DNA of 64,000 nucleotides. Source: Sipunculus nudus (taxonomy: Eukaryota > Annelida > Sipuncula > Golfingiida > Sipunculidae). The stretch's first letter is position 1; every line of letters begins with the position of its first letter. The translations under genes and the position numbers were made by a program. Of this stretch, positions 61,432 to 64,000 are shown piece after piece. Below the pieces are notes generated by a model that did not search any database, was not told where the DNA came from, and saw only the letters and a program-made list of their open reading frames with translations. The stretch is taken from NCBI GenBank assembly GCA_026874595.1, contig CM049317.1, positions 37,044,401 to 37,108,400 of the forward strand, written 5' to 3'.

Positions 61432-62340
61432 GCTCCTAAAAATGGCAGCCCAAGGGACAGATATCCATATTGAAAGTCAGATTGGTCTGAAATTTTTTAC
61501 CATAAATAATCTAAAAGGGTAAAAAAAAAATAATAAAACAATCACAGGAATGTCTAAAATGTTATTGTAAAAAGATTTAAAGTATTTGATTGGCAGCCAT
61601 AATGGATTCAACAGCAGTCTGAAATTTTAAAGCACACAAACCCTCAAGGGTGTCAATGTTCTGTCAAAATTTTGCATGAAAATCACTTACTGAGGTCCAG
61701 TCTCCATAATAGGTATTAAGCAGGTCTGTAATTGGATAACAGGCACCATTTTGAACAATGAATTCTAGAAGGATCTAATTGAAATACTGCACTCGAAAGA
61801 AAGCATCCAGGATGGACAGAAAAGATAGATGAAAGGGTTTTACAGATAGACAAGTCAATCACACCCCTTTTCAAACAGGGTTCTAACAACAAAAAAAGTA
61901 AATTATGTGAAGGGTACGTGTATTGCAGTGCAATTTACTAGAAACTATATATCAGTGTATCCAGCAGGTGAACTCCGCCCATGGAAACCTGGCTGAAGTT
62001 TTAAACTCAAGAACAGGTAATATTCTACCATATATATGGTCATTGTGAGCAACAAGTATGATTGGAAGCTTAACAGTGGGAAGCTCTTACTAGTTTATTT
62101 GTAAGGAGCAATCTCGGGGAACTAAAAGGAGTAAATACATTAAAAAATTTCATCTATACCTTTGTGAATGATCCTGGACAGTCACTTATTATCTTTGTTG
62201 CTTGAGTTTATCAAATTCCTTTTTCTGCACCTGAATTAATGGATAGACTGTACTCAAAGTGTTCTGTGATAGGTGTTAAAGAAATTTCTGCTACAAATAT
62301 AAATTCAAAACGTCACAAAGAAATATGAAAACTGAGCATT

Positions 62341-63395
62341 TCTTGCAGAGCATAAAAATGTATATATAATTACATACACACCTCGACAATTATTATATAT
62401 CCAACTTCAAGGGAAATAAGTAATTCTTCAAAAGTTAAGGGGTTCAAAATATTACTGTATTTCTGCATGAAGAATGCACTGCAATAACCACTATAGAAGC
62501 TACTAATAAAATGTATGGTAATACCAGACCATTACCATATGAAAAACTAGCGAAGAAAAATAAAAATTAAAAAAAAAAAACACTTGCTTATACACCCATA
62601 CACTAAATATACTTTTTATTCCTTTTACAAAAATAATATATAAAATATGCAGGGGATAACAACATGCTATGACAGGGGTACTCTGGAGGGTACTGGAAGG
62701 GCAGTACTATATTTTGAGGACAGCCTATCCCTACCAGCATATGTTGTATTCTCATCATTGCTTACGGTATATAACACAATACAAACTTATCACACACACC
62801 TGCAAGAGGCAACAAACAACACAACAAATACAAATAAACAAATACCTCATATCACTAAAAACAAATGCATACACCTTTATTGAGTAAAATGGAAAACATA
62901 ACAGTACTCCAGGCTGCAGGCTTATGATGAAAATGTTAATAGCTCTCCAATCATTCAAGATCAAGTTCTGCTCTCTGGATTGGCTGGGTCTCTGCTGCTG
63001 ATGCTGGTGTCAGTTTGTATTCTGTTTGTAGCCTTATTGACTTTGGGTACTGTGGCTCTCCTCAGGTCACCAGTATGGGTAAAACGCTGGTGGTCTAGCT
63101 CGCAGCTCCCTGCAATGCTTGCATGGCATCAAGTCTATAGGCCCATCAAATGTCAATTATGCTTTAGGAGCACAAAGGGCTGGAGCCTTGACTACAGCCA
63201 CCTGTAGCTGCTCAATAAAACATCTTCAGTCAGTCAGTGTATGTATATCTGCATATTTGCATGACCTTGACAAAAAAGGGCCGGGTCACTAGTTTTTTGA
63301 TATTCCCAAAGAATTAGTTGACATGATGCATATAACAAAGATGAGTGGAAAATAGGTAATATACTTTAAAAGTTGTGGGTTTCACAATAATAATG
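62341..63395. other. Non-coding with one hydrophobic frame
   Basis: The frame at 62980-63207 (+) starts with a Leu/Val-rich stretch that resembles a membrane segment. The region is unlike its AT-rich flanks, and an AATAAA lies at about 63214. I do not recognise it and suspect translation of a repeat. Confidence 0.35.
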
Positions 63396-63396
63396 T

Positions 63397-63447
<51 letters not shown>

Positions 63448-63462
63448 TATATATATATATTC
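63396..63462. repeat. (TA)n(CA)n array
   Basis: TA runs interrupted by a short CA run (63438-63448). Confidence 0.95.
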
Positions 63463-64000
63463 TGCCTGATCAGGTTTTGAAATCAAAGTCAATGCCATTT
63501 TTTTTATTTTAATTAAGAAACTAGTCTAAACAATTTGTTTATCAAATTTGAGGAAGAACATGCCACAATTCAAAGTTATGAGGTTCGATCATCCTACTTA
63601 AATATTTTTGGCAGATTTGACCTCAACTGAATCAAGGTCAGAGTAGTAGTTTTCACACTTATCTGAAAAGTTTGTTTCTTATCATATGAATACCTTCATA
63701 GACCTATCCTTTAAAAAACCTCAGCATGACTTAAAGTCCGAGCAAAAAACATGGATATAAAAAAGCAAAATAAATAGGGGAGGAAAAATTAAATATTTTC
63801 AGGGTTTAGCCACTTAAACATTAATACATTTTTTAACACCTGTACCTCATTATCATCTAAGCTGTAAGCAGCCTCTTTTTTTACCCTCTGAAAGAGTCTA
63901 TAACCAGTGTAATTTGCACCAGAGTGCCTAAATTACCTCATACAAGTTACAACAGACTGCACTGTAAGTAAGTGTAGGATAAAAGCCGAATGGACAAAAA
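63463..64000. other. Non-coding end of window
   Basis: No gene or element recognised in the last 540 bp. Confidence 0.5.

Larger units (their letters stand above)
59740..62340 (-). repeat. Three diverged tandem copies with splice-like signals on the minus strand
   Basis: The word ttctgtgatagg occurs at 59853, 61053 and 62262 (offsets 1200 and 1209). Each is preceded on the left, by about 85-110 bp, by a cctgga/ccaggg...gtcac-type phrase (59745, 60963, 62172). On the minus strand the word reads CCTATCACAG after a T-rich tract, like a 3' splice site. What follows can be read as short open stretches: TPQQTYFDWDAKKACAVV in copy 2, QVQKKEFDKLKQQR in copy 3 and TDGVTEVRAPLVGLQKNC in copy 1. Copies 1 and 2 also share about 150 bp around atccaattagaat (60070 and 61270). 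This could be an exon duplication in a minus-strand gene, or simply a repeated intron segment. I do not recognise a protein family. Confidence 0.4.

Noticed and set aside
62980-63207. Small membrane protein
   Set aside because: Hydrophobic start only; no family, no conserved context, probably repeat-derived.

Overview
This window looks like repeat-dense, AT-rich nuclear DNA from a marine invertebrate, most likely a mollusc or a related lophotrochozoan. That assignment is inference. It rests on long (TA)n arrays, many decayed LINEs, a Penelope-like element, a tRNA-headed SINE, a 187-bp satellite, and a sharp split between a CpG-normal and a CpG-poor half. I found no intact protein-coding gene. 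Every open frame is short, and those I recognise belong to broken mobile elements.

Left part (1-46 kb). A candidate 2.6-kb inverted-repeat element lies at 21-2595. A long, heavily mutated L1/Tx1-type LINE (7.0-10.5 kb) carries endonuclease, reverse-transcriptase and C-terminal remnants. It is followed by a 402-bp-offset duplication. Next is a Penelope-like remnant (11.6-12.13 kb): a GIY-YIG endonuclease followed by a nearly canonical type I hammerhead ribozyme. A second L1/Tx1-type LINE (15.6-16.87 kb) abuts a broken minus-strand gene of an invertebrate repeat family that I recognise but cannot name (16.85-18.03 kb). Further pieces are a 161-bp minisatellite (18.1 kb), CR1/Jockey-type LINE scraps (21.6, 41.5 and 42.3 kb), a minus-strand SINE (28.9-29.2 kb), a 248-bp direct duplication (36.8/37.4 kb), a cluster of CCCCTATTGTAATA motifs (40.3 kb), and a second hammerhead-like motif lying between (TA)n arrays (43.27 kb).

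A tandem satellite of about eleven 187-bp, CpG-rich units fills 46.27-48.41 kb. It marks a boundary. To its right (about 48.5-64 kb) CpG is very scarce except inside one inverted-repeat element at 53.46-55.2 kb. In animals that methylate gene bodies, such depletion suggests a transcribed, methylated domain, so this half may be intronic. In agreement, 59.7-62.3 kb holds three diverged tandem copies with splice-like signals on the minus strand. The right half also holds several inverted-repeat (MITE-like) elements, a palindrome-ended repeat family and microsatellites.

All domain calls were made by eye from translated sequence and known family motifs. No database or folding program was run.
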